Source of the DNA: Persicitalea jodogahamensis
Lineage (GTDB): Bacteria; Bacteroidota; Bacteroidia; Cytophagales; Spirosomataceae
NCBI RefSeq assembly: GCF_014651615.1
Contig: NZ_BMXF01000006.1
Location: 1 to 64,000 of the forward strand
Length of the DNA: 64,000 nucleotides
Direction of reading: 5' to 3'
The translations under genes and the position numbers were made by a program. The notes under the pieces are model-generated. The model made no database searches, was not told where the DNA came from, and saw only the letters and a list, made by a program, of their open reading frames with translations. This document shows positions 44,337 through 53,229 of the stretch, in pieces. Within the stretch, counting starts at the first letter, position 1. Each line of letters begins with the position of its first letter.

Positions 44337-45653
44337 TTAATTGGTTTTGTCGGGCAAAAGATATCCCACCGTCCGGTTTCTTTCGGTAAAGTACTTGGCA
44401 GCCACGCGCTTGACGTCCGCCGGGGTCACTTTTTCGTAGAGTTTGGGCGCATCGTAGAGTTTTCTGTAATCACCGAAAAACACCTCGTAGGTACCCAGGC
44501 TGTTGGCCTTGCCGTTGATGGTTTCGATGGTGCGGTAAAACTCCATCAATTTCTGATTTTTTACCTTCTGCAACTCGCGGTCGCTGACTTCATTCTGGAT
44601 GAGGTCGTCGATTTGCGCCTCGATGGCTTTTTCCAACTCCTGCGCCGACACGCCGTTGCCCGCCACACCATAGATGTAAAACAGATTCGGATCGAAGCCG
44701 TCGCCCATGAAGCTGAACACCTGACTCGCCAGCGTGGTGTCCATCACCAGCGCCTTCGTCAGTCGCGACGAATTACCGGAGGTAAGCAAATTATTCAGCA
44801 AATCCAGCGCGTAGTAGTCTTCGTGGCTGGTTTCGGGCGTGTGGTAGGCTAGCAAAATATTGGGCGTCGTGATGTCCTTGTAAGTCGTCACGCGCCGCTC
44901 GCCGTTTTGCTCCGGCTCCACGGTACGTACCTTGGGCGGCAGTCCCCGCGCCGGAATGGGTGCCATATATTGGTCGGCCAGTTTTTTGACCTGCGCCAGC
45001 GTGATGTCGCCGACCACGACCACCGTGGCATTGTTGGGCGAGTAATACGTCTTGAAGTAGTTTTCCAGATCCTCCTGCGTCCAGCTTTTAATGTCCGACT
45101 CGAAGCCAATCACCGGAAACATGTACGGATGCTCCTGAAAGGCGACACCTTTTACCAATTCGCTGATCGTACGGTAGTTGCTGTTTTCCAGTCCTGTGCT
45201 GCGTTCCGAAAGTACCACGCCGCGCTCACTCTGCACCATCGTGGAATCGATGCTGAGGTCGGCGATGCGGTCGGCTTCCAATTGGAACATGGTTTCGAGC
45301 GCATCCTTCTGAAACCAGTCGGTATAGACCGTCACGTTTTCAGTAGTGTAAGCGTTGTTGGAGCCGCCATTGGCCTCCATCACGCGGTCGAACTGCTTGG
45401 GACCGTATTTTTTGGCTCCGTTGAACATCATATGTTCAAAGAAATGCGACAGGCCCGTGATACCATGCACCTCGTTCCGCGCCCCCACTTTCCAGAAAAA
45501 GTACATATTGGCGGTAGGAATGGAATGGTCTTCCAGCACCAGAAACTTCATGCCATTAGGTAGAGTGAAGGTCTTGACGTCGTCGGGCGAGTTTTGGGCA
45601 AGGGTCGCGAAGCCGACCAGCCAAAGCGCCAGGCCTAGTATTGTTTTCCGCAT
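44337..45653 (-). CDS. M16-family zinc metallopeptidase, catalytic subunit
   Basis: 438 residues: signal peptide (1-19, ending LAQ) and two M16 domains with the inverted zinc motif HFFEH in GLSHFFEHMMFNG, and the downstream third ligand within VQSERGVVLSERS. It pairs with the zinc-less subunit encoded next. A perfect TAnnTTTG box (TATTTTTG, reverse strand 45676-45683) lies 23 bases upstream of the ATG, although I find no TTTG at the right distance. Substrate unknown; relatives degrade signal peptides and other short peptides in the periplasm. Confidence 0.92.
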   Translation of the reverse strand: MRKTILGLALWLVGFATLAQNSPDDVKTFTLPNGMKFLVLEDHSIPTANMYFFWKVGARNEVHGITGLSHFFEHMMFNGAKKYGPKQFDRVMEANGGSNNAYTTENVTVYTDWFQKDALETMFQLEADRIADLSIDSTMVQSERGVVLSERSTGLENSNYRTISELVKGVAFQEHPYMFPVIGFESDIKSWTQEDLENYFKTYYSPNNATVVVVGDITLAQVKKLADQYMAPIPARGLPPKVRTVEPEQNGERRVTTYKDITTPNILLAYHTPETSHEDYYALDLLNNLLTSGNSSRLTKALVMDTTLASQVFSFMGDGFDPNLFYIYGVAGNGVSAQELEKAIEAQIDDLIQNEVSDRELQKVKNQKLMEFYRTIETINGKANSLGTYEVFFGDYRKLYDAPKLYEKVTPADVKRVAAKYFTERNRTVGYLLPDKTN

Positions 45654-45696
45654 TGTCGATGAAATTTTGTTTCTACAAAAATAATGAAACTACAAC

Positions 45697-46458
45697 TCAA
45701 TCCCGAAGTTTCCGCAACCCTTCTGCAATGGCCTGCTGCAACGAAAAAGTATCCGTCAGCGGCGTCACCATCTGAAAGCCCATTTCCCGCATCTTGATGG
45801 CATTTTCCGGCGTACCGCAGTGCACCGCCGCCATGATGTTATTCTTAGCCGCAACATTCAGAATAGTATCCAGCATGCCCAGCAGTACGGGGTCGTCGAA
45901 ATCCGCCATTTTTTCCAGACCCATCGTCATGCAAAGGTCCCAGGTACCTACGTACAGTGCATCCAGGGTGGGCGTTTGGGCAATATCTTCCAGGTTTCTA
46001 TAGCCGTCCGCCGTTTCGATCATCGCCATGGTAAGTACTTCGTCGTTGGCCTTGCGGAGGTACCCGGCTTCGTCACCCAGCGACGCCCGCAGTGGCCCGA
46101 TGCTGCGATAGCCCTGCGGCGGGTAGCGGCAGGCCTGAACGAAGGCTTCGGTTTCGGCGCGGGTATTGAGCATGGGGCAGATGATGCCCTGCGCTCCGGC
46201 GTCCAGCATCCGCATGTGCTGGGCCGGATCGTTCCAGGCTACGCGCACCAGCGGCACGGTATCGGTAGTGGCAATGGCCTGCAGCATCGGCAAAATCGCC
46301 GTCAAGTCCGTGGCCAGGCCGTGCTGCGCGTCGATGGTCAGGGTGTCGAAGCCCGCATGCGCCATGACTTCGGCGGTCCAGGAAGTGGGAATACAAAGCC
46401 AGCCGTTGATGGTAATTTCACCGTCGCGCCAGCGTTTTTTGAGGGAGTTGGAAGTCAT
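45697..46458 (-). CDS. HpcH/HpaI-family aldolase
   Basis: 253-residue cytoplasmic class II aldolase with the (beta/alpha)8 motifs of the family: TIDAQHG (His of the catalytic dyad), GAQGIICPMLNTRAEAE-like metal-site segment (here GIICPMLNTRAETE), the metal-binding Glu in MIET, and YVGTWDLCMTMG. Members cleave 2-keto-3-deoxy acids such as 2-keto-3-deoxy-L-rhamnonate to pyruvate and an aldehyde. In this pectin-oriented region a role in rhamnose or uronate breakdown is attractive but not shown; the gene has no obvious operon partner. Confidence 0.87.
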   Translation of the reverse strand: MTSNSLKKRWRDGEITINGWLCIPTSWTAEVMAHAGFDTLTIDAQHGLATDLTAILPMLQAIATTDTVPLVRVAWNDPAQHMRMLDAGAQGIICPMLNTRAETEAFVQACRYPPQGYRSIGPLRASLGDEAGYLRKANDEVLTMAMIETADGYRNLEDIAQTPTLDALYVGTWDLCMTMGLEKMADFDDPVLLGMLDTILNVAAKNNIMAAVHCGTPENAIKMREMGFQMVTPLTDTFSLQQAIAEGLRKLRD

Positions 46459-46497
46459 TGGGCAAATCTAAAAGTGCGCCGCATTTGCGGTATCCAG

Positions 46498-46529
46498 TTT
46501 GGATGGGCTGGCAATGATAGCTATTTTTG
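46498..46529 (+). promoter_or_regulatory. Consensus Bacteroidota promoter of the toxin-antitoxin operon
   Basis: TTTG (46498-46501), 20-base spacer, TATTTTTG (46522-46529): an exact fit to TTTG-N19-21-TAnnTTTG. The antitoxin ATG is 24 bases further on, giving a leader of roughly 18 bases. Confidence 0.75.
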
Positions 46530-46553
46530 TTATCTACTTAAAATTAATGGATT

Positions 46554-46781
46554 ATGGCTACGCTGATTTTAGAAGTACAGGATAAAAAACTCAAATTCTT
46601 CAAAGACCTAATCCGGCACTTTTCGTTTGTGACTATCCGGGATTCTGATCCATGCGAGGACACCGACGAGCAGGTGATCGAAAACATCCGGGCAGGCGTT
46701 AAGGAAATGCGACTAGTGGAACAAGGCAAGATGAAATCTACCCCCTTTAAAGAGTTTTTAAAGGAATTGGATGAATTATAA
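46554..46781 (+). CDS. Antitoxin-like protein of a type II toxin-antitoxin pair
   Basis: 75 residues, short and acidic-rich, with an N-terminal beta segment (ATLILEVQDKKLKFFKDLI) suited to a dimer and an extended C-terminus (FKEFLKELDEL) of the kind that wraps a toxin. It resembles the small unnamed antitoxins that precede RelE/ParE toxins in Bacteroidota; I cannot name the DNA-binding fold. Its end overlaps the toxin start by 11 bases, a typical coupled arrangement. Confidence 0.75.
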   Translation: MATLILEVQDKKLKFFKDLIRHFSFVTIRDSDPCEDTDEQVIENIRAGVKEMRLVEQGKMKSTPFKEFLKELDEL

Positions 46782-47100
46782 AATTGAAACTATTGCGTCC
46801 TTCAAGCGTGAAGCCAAGCGTTTGATCAAAAAATTCCCCTCGCTTCGCGCAAAGATCGAAGAGTTGGGAGAGCAGTTGCAGGAAAACCCTTTTTTAGGTA
46901 CGGCCCTGAAAAATGATTTTTACAAAATTCGGCTGGGGATTCGCTCGAAAGGTAAAGGCAAGAGGGGTGGAGCCAGGGTTATTACATGCGTAAAAATAGT
47001 TGCCGAAACGGTTTATCTGGTTTCCATTTACGACAAGTCGGAGCAGTCGGATATTTCTGACAGTACTTTGGAAAATTTATTGAACGAAATTCCCGAATAA
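46771..47100 (+). CDS. RelE/ParE-superfamily toxin
   Basis: 109 residues with the RelE/ParE layout: two N-terminal helices rich in Lys (FKREAKRLIKKFPSLRAKIEEL), the beta-sheet segment NPFLGTALKNDFYKIRLGIRSKGKGKRGGARVI (seen in pieces), and a C-terminal YLVSIYDKSEQSD strand. The basic KIRLGIRSKGKGKRGG loop suits RNA binding, so an mRNA interferase is more likely than a gyrase poison, but this is unresolved. Ends 20 bases before the convergent GH95 gene. Confidence 0.85.
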   Translation: MNYKIETIASFKREAKRLIKKFPSLRAKIEELGEQLQENPFLGTALKNDFYKIRLGIRSKGKGKRGGARVITCVKIVAETVYLVSIYDKSEQSDISDSTLENLLNEIPE

Positions 47101-47120
47101 GTTGGAGTTGGTTTTATGAA

Positions 47121-49556
47121 CTACTCCCCAACTACCCGATACGCTTTCCCCGCCTCCGTCTCAAAAACCAGCGTATTTCCCTCTCTTTTAAAAAGCGTCC
47201 CCGTCACCCTGACCGGATTTAATGTACGAATCCGACAAGTACCGCCCGCTTCGGAACGGACGGTGGCGGTGCTCAGTTTTCCCTCTTCCCAAGCCATATC
47301 AATCTCGAAGTCGCCGCGCGCGCGGAGTCCTTTTACGGTACCTTGTGCCCAGGCCGCGGGCAACGCGGGCAGGAGTTGAATATCTTGCAAATGGCTTTGA
47401 ATCAGCATTTCGGCCATGCCCGCGATGCCGCCGAAATTACCGTCGATCTGGAAGGGCGGATGGGCGCAGAAGAGGTTGGCGTAGGTACCGCCGCCCTTCA
47501 TGATGGTTTCGCTGGTACCAACGTAGGTGAGCAATTCGCGCAGGAGTTTGTAGGCATGGTCGCCATCGAGCAGTCGTGCCCAGAAATTGATCTTCCAGGC
47601 TTTGCTCCATCCCGTGCCGCCGTCGCCCCGGATTTCCAGCGTCTTCTCGGCTGCTTTGGCGAAGGCAGGCGTGGTGATGGGCGAAATTTGTCGTCCCGGA
47701 TATAGTCCATAGAGATGCGATACGTGGCGGTGCAGCGGCTCCCGGTCGGCAAAATCCTTGTACCATTCCTGCAGATTGCCCCGCTTGCCGACTTGCAGCG
47801 GGAAGAGTTTCGCGCGTTTTTGGGTGAGCACCTGTCGGTAGTCCTCATCCACGTTCAGTACTTCCGAGGCTTCGATGAGGTTAGTGAAAAGGTCCCAGAT
47901 CAAACTCATGTCCATCGTGGTGGCCACCGACACCTCGTGTACCTTGCCATCGGGGCCGATGAATCGGTTTTCGGGGGAAGTAGAGGGTACCGTGACGAGT
48001 TGCCCGCTTTTGTTTTCGACCAGCCAATCCAGACAAAAAGCAGCAGCGTCCTTCATTAGGGGATAGGCCGTTTTTTGCAGATAACCTACGTCGCGCGTGA
48101 AGCGGTAATGGTCGTACAGATGCTGACAGAGCCACGCCCCGCCCATGGGCCAGTTGGCCCAGCTGGGGTCGCCTTCTCCCAATTGGCCTACGGGATTAGT
48201 CGTGGCCCAAATGTCGCTGTTGTGGTTGAGTGTCCAGCCTTTGGCACCGTAAAAATTCTTCGCCGTAGCGCGGCCCGCCGTTGCAATGTTCCCGATCAGG
48301 TCGATGAATGGCTCGTGCATTTCCGACAAGTTGGTGACCTCGGCGGGCCAGTAGTTCATTTCGGCGTTGATATTAGTCGTGTAGTTGCTGCTCCACGGCG
48401 GGCGCATCAGCGGGTTCCAGATGCCCTGCAAATTGGCGGCCTGAGTCCCTGGACGCGAACTGGAAATAAGCAGGTAGCGGCCATACTGAAAGTATAAGGC
48501 TTCAAAAGCCGGATCGGCGGCTCCTTCGGTGTAGGCTTTCAACCGCTGGTCGGTGGGGATTTCGTCCCTTTCGGCATCGCCCAGTTGGAGCGAAACACGG
48601 TTAAAAAATCGCTGATAATCTTCCTGATGGGTACTTTTAAGGATTTCGTAGGGTTTTTCGATCGCTCTATTGAGATAGTCGCTGGCCAACGCGATCTCGT
48701 CTTTCCCCTCGCTGTCGGGACATTTGTCGAAGCCATTGAAACTCGTCGCCGCCGAGACGAAGAGCGTCACCTCATCGGCCGACTCTACATGCAGGCCCAT
48801 TTTGTCGGCGGTCACTCTCCCGCCCTGGTAAATGACTTTTACCCGCAGATCGTAACGCATACCCTTACAGCCCGTTGGATCTTCGTAGACAATCGGATTC
48901 GGATCGGCAGTTTGGTAGCTGGGGGCGGCGTGTGCGGGTGCTTTGCCACGCATGGCAATTTCGGTGGGCGACTCGGCCACGTTGACAAATTGCAACAAAC
49001 TCTTGGTTTCGAGGTCGAAACTCAGCGCGGCGGCCTGGCTGGCGGTCAGGTGGATGATGATGACCTCGTCGGGAGCCGAAGAAAAAATCTCGCGGCGGTA
49101 CTGCGTGTCATTTTTGGTATAGGTGGTGGTGGCTACAGCGGTAGCAAGGTCCAGCTCGCGGCGGTAGTTGGTGACTTCCCCCGCGTTTCGGCTCTTGATG
49201 ACAATGTCGCCCAGCGGGGCGTAGGATTCGGTAAAAAGCCCCTGCATTTTTTTCGTCAGCTGGTCAGCTTTGGTGTAATCTTCGGCAAAGAGGGCTTTTC
49301 GAATGGCGGGCAGGTAGGTAGCCGCCTTGGGATTAGGGTTGGGATCGACGGGCCCACCCGCCCAAAGCGTGGATTCGTTGAGCTGAATAAGCTCTTCGTC
49401 CACCGTTCCCCAAATCATCGCGCCTAGTCGTCCGTTGCCTACGGGTAGCGCCTCTTCCCAGGTAGCGGCGGGGCGGTCGTACCAGAGTTGGAGGGGCTGG
49501 GCTTGCAGCGAACCTACAAAACCCATGAACAGGAAAATCAGGATGCGTGATTTCAT
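47121..49556 (-). CDS. Secreted GH95 glycoside hydrolase (alpha-L-fucosidase/alpha-L-galactosidase family)
   Basis: 811 residues: signal peptide (1-19, ending LQAQ), N-terminal beta domain opening with LWYDRPAATWEEALPVGNG and GRLGAMIWG, a helical barrel with PPWSSNYTTNINAEMNYWP (general-base Asn site) and a later GGTGWSKAWKINFWARLLDG block, and a C-terminal beta domain. GH95 inverts alpha-L-fucosides; members acting on rhamnogalacturonan II remove L-galactose, which would suit the pectin context. It is a lone gene, divergent from the DUF6503 gene. The remnant at 1246-1461 comes from a second such gene. Confidence 0.92.
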   Translation of the reverse strand: MKSRILIFLFMGFVGSLQAQPLQLWYDRPAATWEEALPVGNGRLGAMIWGTVDEELIQLNESTLWAGGPVDPNPNPKAATYLPAIRKALFAEDYTKADQLTKKMQGLFTESYAPLGDIVIKSRNAGEVTNYRRELDLATAVATTTYTKNDTQYRREIFSSAPDEVIIIHLTASQAAALSFDLETKSLLQFVNVAESPTEIAMRGKAPAHAAPSYQTADPNPIVYEDPTGCKGMRYDLRVKVIYQGGRVTADKMGLHVESADEVTLFVSAATSFNGFDKCPDSEGKDEIALASDYLNRAIEKPYEILKSTHQEDYQRFFNRVSLQLGDAERDEIPTDQRLKAYTEGAADPAFEALYFQYGRYLLISSSRPGTQAANLQGIWNPLMRPPWSSNYTTNINAEMNYWPAEVTNLSEMHEPFIDLIGNIATAGRATAKNFYGAKGWTLNHNSDIWATTNPVGQLGEGDPSWANWPMGGAWLCQHLYDHYRFTRDVGYLQKTAYPLMKDAAAFCLDWLVENKSGQLVTVPSTSPENRFIGPDGKVHEVSVATTMDMSLIWDLFTNLIEASEVLNVDEDYRQVLTQKRAKLFPLQVGKRGNLQEWYKDFADREPLHRHVSHLYGLYPGRQISPITTPAFAKAAEKTLEIRGDGGTGWSKAWKINFWARLLDGDHAYKLLRELLTYVGTSETIMKGGGTYANLFCAHPPFQIDGNFGGIAGMAEMLIQSHLQDIQLLPALPAAWAQGTVKGLRARGDFEIDMAWEEGKLSTATVRSEAGGTCRIRTLNPVRVTGTLFKREGNTLVFETEAGKAYRVVGE

Positions 49557-49637
49557 TTTGAAGATGGTGAACTTTGCTGTAGAGCTTATCAGTTTAGCTA
49601 CCGAAAGTGAAAACTACCCTAAAATTAACCCTTCCAC

Positions 49638-50393
49638 ATGCGGATTTCTCTCCTGTTGCTCTTTTTTACTTCGCTGGCGATCTTTTCGTGCCAAAAAGAA
49701 GACAAAGCCCAAACGATTGTGGAGAAGGCAATCGCCTACCACGGCGGATCGGCTTATGACCAGGTCGATCTCGAATTCGATTTCAGAGACAAGCACTACA
49801 TCGTGCAAAAGAACGGTGGCGATTTCCGTTACGAACGCATCCAGACCGACTCGACCGGGGCCGAAATCCGCGACATCCTGACTAACGCCGAAGCCTACCG
49901 CACCATCGACGGACAGCGGCAGACCGTACCTGATACCACGATGGATAAGTACAAGTACTCGGTCAATTCGGTGGCGTACTTCCTGCTCCTTCCCGCGCCG
50001 TTGCGCGATCCGGCGGTGCAAAAGGAGTACGTTGGCGAAGTGACGATCAAAGGAAAAACCTACGACAAAGTCAAAGTATTTTTTAACGAAGAAGGCGGTG
50101 GCAAGGACCACGACGATGTGTTTGTGTATTACTTCGACAAAGAAAATGGCTCGATGGACTACCTGTCGTACCTCTACTACACCGACGAAACCGGGATGCG
50201 GTTCCGTGAGGCGTATAATCCGCAGCGGGTGGGCGGTCTTCTGGTGCAGGATTACATCAATTTTGCTCCCACCGATTCCACGCTGGCCGTGACGGACGAA
50301 AACTTGCTGTCGCTTGACAGGTTGTATGAAGAGGGACAGTTGAAAGAACTTTCCCGGATTGAGAACAAAAACTTTAAAACGGGTAAAAATTGA
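49638..50393 (+). CDS. DUF6503-like lipoprotein
   Basis: 251 residues with lipobox Cys18 (IFSC) and a beta-rich domain of the kind annotated DUF6503 in Bacteroidota: AIAYHGGSAYDQVDLEFDFRD at the start of the mature part, RTIDGQ, YKYSVNSVAYFLLLPAPL and GKTYDKVKVFF. The fold recalls lipoprotein-carrier proteins, suggesting binding of a hydrophobic ligand in the periplasm, but function is unknown. Its stop codon overlaps the TTG start of the next gene, so it is coupled to an outer-membrane Omp85-type protein. Confidence 0.75.
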   Translation: MRISLLLLFFTSLAIFSCQKEDKAQTIVEKAIAYHGGSAYDQVDLEFDFRDKHYIVQKNGGDFRYERIQTDSTGAEIRDILTNAEAYRTIDGQRQTVPDTTMDKYKYSVNSVAYFLLLPAPLRDPAVQKEYVGEVTIKGKTYDKVKVFFNEEGGGKDHDDVFVYYFDKENGSMDYLSYLYYTDETGMRFREAYNPQRVGGLLVQDYINFAPTDSTLAVTDENLLSLDRLYEEGQLKELSRIENKNFKTGKN

Positions 50394-51517
50394 GAAAGCG
50401 CTTTTGTCATATCCTGGGTGTGGGAATGTTGCTGGCAGGCGCGGATGCCTACGCACAGGAAACCAAGTCCAAGTTTTGGCAAAAATTCAATCCCGATTCT
50501 CTGGTGAGTCGGCCCCTGCACGTTTTGCCCCTGCCGGTTTTTCGTACCAGTCCCGAAACGGGCTTTCAGGCGGGCATTTCGGTTGATTATTTTTTCAACG
50601 CCGATACGCTGCCAACTACCCGTAACTCCTACGCCTGGATTCAGGCGTTGTACAGTACCCGGCGCCAGTTGGTCGTGGAGCCTGCCTGGCAGGTTTTTAC
50701 CAAAAACGAAAAGTACTTTTTGCGCGGGAAGGGTGGGTACGTCATATTCTCTGAAAACTTCTGGGGCGTGGGCAACCAAACGCTCGCCGAAGACGATTAC
50801 CTCAGCGCCAGCTACAACCGCACGTACTTTCAGGGTGATTTTTATAGAAAAACCAAAGGGAAACTGTTCCTGGGGCTCACATCCTATTTCAGCGATGTAC
50901 GCAGCGTTAAATTCGATAATGAGGAGCGCCTGAACGAAATCGACCCTTTTCTGGGCAGCGAGGCCAACCGCATCGTGGGCATCGGGCCCAGCGTACTTTG
51001 GGACTACCGCAACGATGCCTTCAGCCCCACGCGGGGCTGGTACGCCAATGCCCATTACCGCCAGCACTTCGCCGGACTGGGTAGTACATTTGAATACAAC
51101 GACCAGTTTCTGGATGTAAGAAAGTACTTCCCTCTGAATGCCAAGAGCCTTCTTGGTTTGCAGGGCGTCGGTCATTTCACGCAGGGCCACGTACCTTTCC
51201 ACGATCTGCCCCGCCTGGGCGGCTATACCATCATGCGGGGGTACACCCATGGCCGTTTTCGCGATCGTCAGCTGTGGTCGGCGCAGGCGGAGTACCGTCG
51301 CAATCTGGGAAGGTTTCTGGTGGCGGCGGCATTTGTCAGCGCTGGCGGTGTGGCTCCCGAAATCAAAGACTTCACCTTCTCGACGACCCGGTACAGCGGC
51401 GGGGCAGGGCTACGGATTCTGATCAACCGCCAGATGAACCTCTACACCCGCCTGGACTTCGCCGTTACTTCCGATCGAACGACGGGCTTCTATTTCCGGA
51501 TTTTTGATGCGTTTTGA
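50390..51517 (+). CDS. Omp85/BamA-type outer-membrane barrel protein without POTRA
   Basis: 375 residues: signal peptide (to about 23, ending AYAQ) and a 16-strand barrel of the surface-antigen (D15) type, with the loop-6 lid motif IMRGYTHGRFRD (family VRGF/Y) and an aromatic C-terminus (FRIFDAF). No POTRA repeats, so it is not BamA itself; such short forms occur in Bacteroidota beside lipoproteins. The start is TTG 50390, whose last two bases are the first two of the upstream TGA: the only start that gives a full signal peptide. It is likely cotranslated with the lipoprotein. Confidence 0.85.
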   Translation: MRKRFCHILGVGMLLAGADAYAQETKSKFWQKFNPDSLVSRPLHVLPLPVFRTSPETGFQAGISVDYFFNADTLPTTRNSYAWIQALYSTRRQLVVEPAWQVFTKNEKYFLRGKGGYVIFSENFWGVGNQTLAEDDYLSASYNRTYFQGDFYRKTKGKLFLGLTSYFSDVRSVKFDNEERLNEIDPFLGSEANRIVGIGPSVLWDYRNDAFSPTRGWYANAHYRQHFAGLGSTFEYNDQFLDVRKYFPLNAKSLLGLQGVGHFTQGHVPFHDLPRLGGYTIMRGYTHGRFRDRQLWSAQAEYRRNLGRFLVAAAFVSAGGVAPEIKDFTFSTTRYSGGAGLRILINRQMNLYTRLDFAVTSDRTTGFYFRIFDAF

Positions 51518-51684
51518 TGCAGAATGGGGCGGGCAAGCCGATAGCCTGACTTCATTTTGGCGATAAAGGCTCACAAATGGATCAATCAGGAGGTAGTAAT
51601 CATTCAATACGCTGCCGTCCCTCATGAAACCGTAGCTGGAATTGTACCTTTGGCTAAGCCAAAAGCACTAAAAATACAACCTCG

Positions 51685-53151
51685 ATGCTACGTAACCCCT
51701 CCCTGCTCTTTCTTATCTGCCTTATTGGTATTTCTTCCTGCGGTACCGGTTCTGGCGATGGTTCAACGAATAATGAATCGGCGAACTCGGCCAAGCCCAA
51801 TATTGTCTACATCCTCGCCGATGACCTCGGCTACGGGGATTTGGGCTGTTACGGACAAAAAGTTATCGCGACCCCCAATCTTGATAAAATGGCTCAGGCA
51901 GGAATGCTTTTCACCGACCATTACGCGGGTAGTTCGGTGTGTGCGCCATCGCGGGCGGCATTCATGACGGGTTTTCATCCGGGCCATAACTACGTGCGGG
52001 GCAATTACGAAACGGGTCCCTATGGCTTCGGGGCCTGCCTGGAACTACGTGACAAAGACATTACGCTGGCCGAAGTACTGCGCGAAAAAGGCTACCGGAG
52101 CGCCGTCATTGGAAAGTGGGGTATGGGTGTGGAAGGTACCACGGGCGTGCCGAACAAACAGGGCTTCGATTACAGCTACGGCTTTCTCAACCAGGGCCAC
52201 GCCCACTTCCAGTTTCCCAGCTACCTGTTCCGCAATGGGGAGCGGATCGAGATTCCCGAAAACCGGAATCTGGCCAATCGGTATTTTTCCAACGATTTGT
52301 TTACGGAAGAAGCCGTAAACTTCCTGGATCAAAATAAGGAGAACCCTTTCTTCCTGTATCTCGCTTACACCACACCCCACGCCGAAATGCTGCTTCCGCC
52401 CAGTGCCGCGTTTGAAAGCTACAAGGGCAAAGTACCCGAAAAGCCTTATCTAAAAAAAGGTCCGCCCGATACGACCGACAACAACACGGGTGCCTATCGC
52501 TCACAGGAATTTCCCGCCGCCGCTTACGCCGCGCAGGTCTCGCATCTGGATAGTTGCGTAGGCGTGATGATGGATAAATTGGAAGCCCTCGGTCTGACTG
52601 AAAACACCATCGTGATGTTCACGAGCGACAATGGGCCCCATAGCGAGGGCGGGGCCAACCCGGCCTACTTCACAAGCAGTGGCCCGCTGCGTGGCCAGAA
52701 ACGCGATTTATACGAAGGGGGCATTCGGGTGCCGTTCATCGTCAAGTGGCCCGCACGCGTGAAGCCCGGCGCTACCTCCAACCATCCCTCGGCTTTTTGG
52801 GACATGATGCCCACCTTTGCGGACATAGCCGGGACCGAGGCGCCCGCCACCGATGGTATTTCCCTGCTGCCAGCCCTGCTGGGGAAAGAGCAGCCAGCCC
52901 ACGACTACCTCTACTGGGAATTTCATGAAAACAAAACTACCGACCAAGCCATTCGGCAGGGTAACTGGAAAGCCGTGCGCCACGATCCAAAAGGAGAAAT
53001 TGAACTATATGACCTTTCTAAGGATATAAGAGAGCAAAACAACGTGGCCGGGCAGCAGCCCGAGGTCGTGCGGAAAATGGCAACGCTATTTGCCACTGCC
53101 CGTACCGATCATCCGATCTGGCCGTTGAAAAGCTCGTCAGACACCAAGTGA
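51685..53151 (+). CDS. Sulfatase (arylsulfatase family) lipoprotein
   Basis: 488 residues with lipobox Cys19 (GISSC). Catalytic domain with metal ligands in ADDLGYGD (Asp46, Asp47), the formylglycine site CAPSR with Cys86, GKWGMG, the second metal site TSDNGPHSEGG, and the short C-terminal subdomain (YWEFHENK, QAIRQGNWKAVR). Cys (not Ser) means maturation by formylglycine-generating enzyme or anSME, not seen here. It removes sulfate esters from a glycan at the cell surface; sulfated algal or animal polysaccharides are typical. A perfect TACCTTTG -7 box at 51645-51652 lacks a clear partner. Convergent with LacI. Confidence 0.93.
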   Translation: MLRNPSLLFLICLIGISSCGTGSGDGSTNNESANSAKPNIVYILADDLGYGDLGCYGQKVIATPNLDKMAQAGMLFTDHYAGSSVCAPSRAAFMTGFHPGHNYVRGNYETGPYGFGACLELRDKDITLAEVLREKGYRSAVIGKWGMGVEGTTGVPNKQGFDYSYGFLNQGHAHFQFPSYLFRNGERIEIPENRNLANRYFSNDLFTEEAVNFLDQNKENPFFLYLAYTTPHAEMLLPPSAAFESYKGKVPEKPYLKKGPPDTTDNNTGAYRSQEFPAAAYAAQVSHLDSCVGVMMDKLEALGLTENTIVMFTSDNGPHSEGGANPAYFTSSGPLRGQKRDLYEGGIRVPFIVKWPARVKPGATSNHPSAFWDMMPTFADIAGTEAPATDGISLLPALLGKEQPAHDYLYWEFHENKTTDQAIRQGNWKAVRHDPKGEIELYDLSKDIREQNNVAGQQPEVVRKMATLFATARTDHPIWPLKSSSDTK

Positions 53152-53212
53152 TTTTTCGTGCTGCAGGCGGTTCTTCCGGCTTTTAGCCAATAATAAGAGT
53201 GCCACCTGACGT

Positions 53213-53223
53213 GTTACCGGCAA
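53213..53223. promoter_or_regulatory. Operator-like sequence at the 3' end of lacI
   Basis: GTTACCGGCAA matches the core of the operator repeats at 54451-54486 and lies just after the LacI stop. It may be a spare repressor site for looping, or chance; only 11 bases agree. Confidence 0.3.
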
Positions 53224-53229
53224 ATAAAA

